DNA of 5,295 nt from the NCBI GenBank assembly GCA_039182715.1, contig JBCDBY010000307.1, forward strand, positions 1 through 5,295. The letters run 5' to 3'. Each line of letters opens with the position of its first letter. Position 1 is the stretch's first letter. This stretch comes from JBCDBY01 sp039182715 (GTDB lineage Bacteria > Planctomycetota > PLA2). Positions 4,932 to 5,295 of the stretch are shown here, in pieces. A program made the position numbers and the translations under genes. Below the pieces are notes generated by a model. The model was not told the origin of the DNA, ran no database searches, and worked only from the letters and a program-made list of their open reading frames with translations.

Positions 4932-5295
4932 ATGCTCAAAATCAACAATCTCAAAGCCTCGGTCGAGGACAAGTCCATCCTGAACGGCATCGAGCTCGAG
5001 GTGAAGCCCGGCGAAGTGCACGCCATCATTGGCCCCAACGGCTCGGGCAAGAGCACGTTCGCCCACGCGCTCGCCGGCCGCGACGGCTACGAGATCGGTG
5101 GCGAGGCCGTCCTCGACGGCGTCGACCTGCTCGAACTCGAGCCCGAGGATCGGGCCGCTGCCGGCGTCTTCATGGGGTTCCAGTACCCGGTCGAGATCCC
5201 GGGCGTGAACAACATGTACTTCCTGCGCACGGCGCTCAACTCGGTCCGTCGCGCCCGCGGCGACGACGAGATTTCGGCTCGCGACTTCCTGAACG
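4932..5295 (+). CDS. sufC: SufC, ABC-type ATPase of the SUF complex (N-terminal part)
   Basis: The first 121 codons are present and the frame runs off the window; full SufC is about 250 aa. SufC is the ATPase that drives the SufBC2D scaffold. Visible are the N-terminal strands (MLKINNLKASVEDKSILNGI), Walker A GPNGSGKST (34-42) followed by the SufC-typical FAHALAGRDGYEIGGE, and the Q-loop GFQYPVEIPGVNN with Q84. The ABC signature and Walker B lie beyond the edge. ATG 4932 matches the usual SufC start. The gap from sufB is 24 nt with no promoter-like or terminator-like signal, so it is in the same operon. Only a weak GGA (4916-4918) precedes it, so translation may depend on coupling or on a Shine-Dalgarno-independent route. 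SufD and a SufS cysteine desulfurase would be the expected next genes, but this cannot be seen here. Confidence 0.96.
   Translation, partial: MLKINNLKASVEDKSILNGIELEVKPGEVHAIIGPNGSGKSTFAHALAGRDGYEIGGEAVLDGVDLLELEPEDRAAAGVFMGFQYPVEIPGVNNMYFLRTALNSVRRARGDDEISARDFLN

Noticed and set aside
3351..5066. 571-aa open frame antisense to sufB and sufC
   Set aside because: It lies opposite a certain, fully conserved sufB. Its low-complexity Leu/Val/Asp/Arg content is what GC-rich codon bias produces on the reverse strand.
1..5295. CRISPR arrays, tRNA/rRNA genes, insertion sequences, attachment sites, phage or defence genes
   Set aside because: No regularly spaced repeats, cloverleaf-like segments, terminal inverted repeats, transposase/integrase motifs or defence-type domains were seen on either strand.

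Overview
The window is G+C-rich (roughly two thirds by eye) with strong G/C preference at third codon positions. It is densely packed: genes overlap or nearly touch except for one 123-nt regulatory gap. This is ordinary chromosomal DNA of a high-GC bacterium. The combination of an Rrf2 regulator directly upstream of sufB and sufC, an Mrp ATPase and an MBL hydrolase fits several uncultured-rich or myxobacterial/planctomycete-like lineages, but I cannot fix the phylum from the sequence alone. There is no sign of mobile DNA, CRISPR, tRNA or rRNA.

Layout, left to right. (1) The last 59 codons of an SRPBCC-like (START/Bet v 1 fold) protein, fused by a TAATG stop/start overlap to (2) a small lipoprotein of unknown role. 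(3) On the opposite strand, an unrecognised basic, helical 158-aa protein (494-970). Its 3' end overlaps the lipoprotein gene tail-to-tail by 22 nt, and its start lies only 19 bp from (4) a divergently transcribed metallo-beta-lactamase-fold hydrolase (990-1823). The hydrolase overlaps by one base with (5) mrp, a P-loop Fe-S cluster carrier ATPase (1823-2881). (6) A 123-nt intergenic region (2882-3004) holds several inverted repeats and a good sigma70-type promoter. It precedes (7) an Rrf2-family Fe-S-type regulator (3005-3472), which overlaps (8) sufB (3459-4907), followed after 24 nt by (9) sufC, cut by the window edge.

Functionally, the right half is the start of a SUF iron-sulfur cluster assembly operon (regulator, SufB scaffold, SufC ATPase; SufD and SufS would be expected beyond the edge). 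The regulator probably senses cluster status through its cysteines and represses its own promoter. Mrp, just upstream, would pass assembled clusters to target apoproteins, so synthesis and delivery genes sit side by side. The MBL hydrolase is tied to mrp by translational overlap, but its substrate is unknown.

The most interesting non-coding signals are two promoters of near-identical geometry, TTGGC(A/C) - 17/18 bp - TAnTnT. Both place the -10 box exactly 7 nt before a start codon and so predict leaderless transcripts. The one for the rrf2-suf operon carries a perfect ACCT/AGGT dyad in its spacer. I found no convincing new multi-gene system. The unknown parts are the 158-aa antisense-strand protein, the lipoprotein and the MBL-Mrp pairing.
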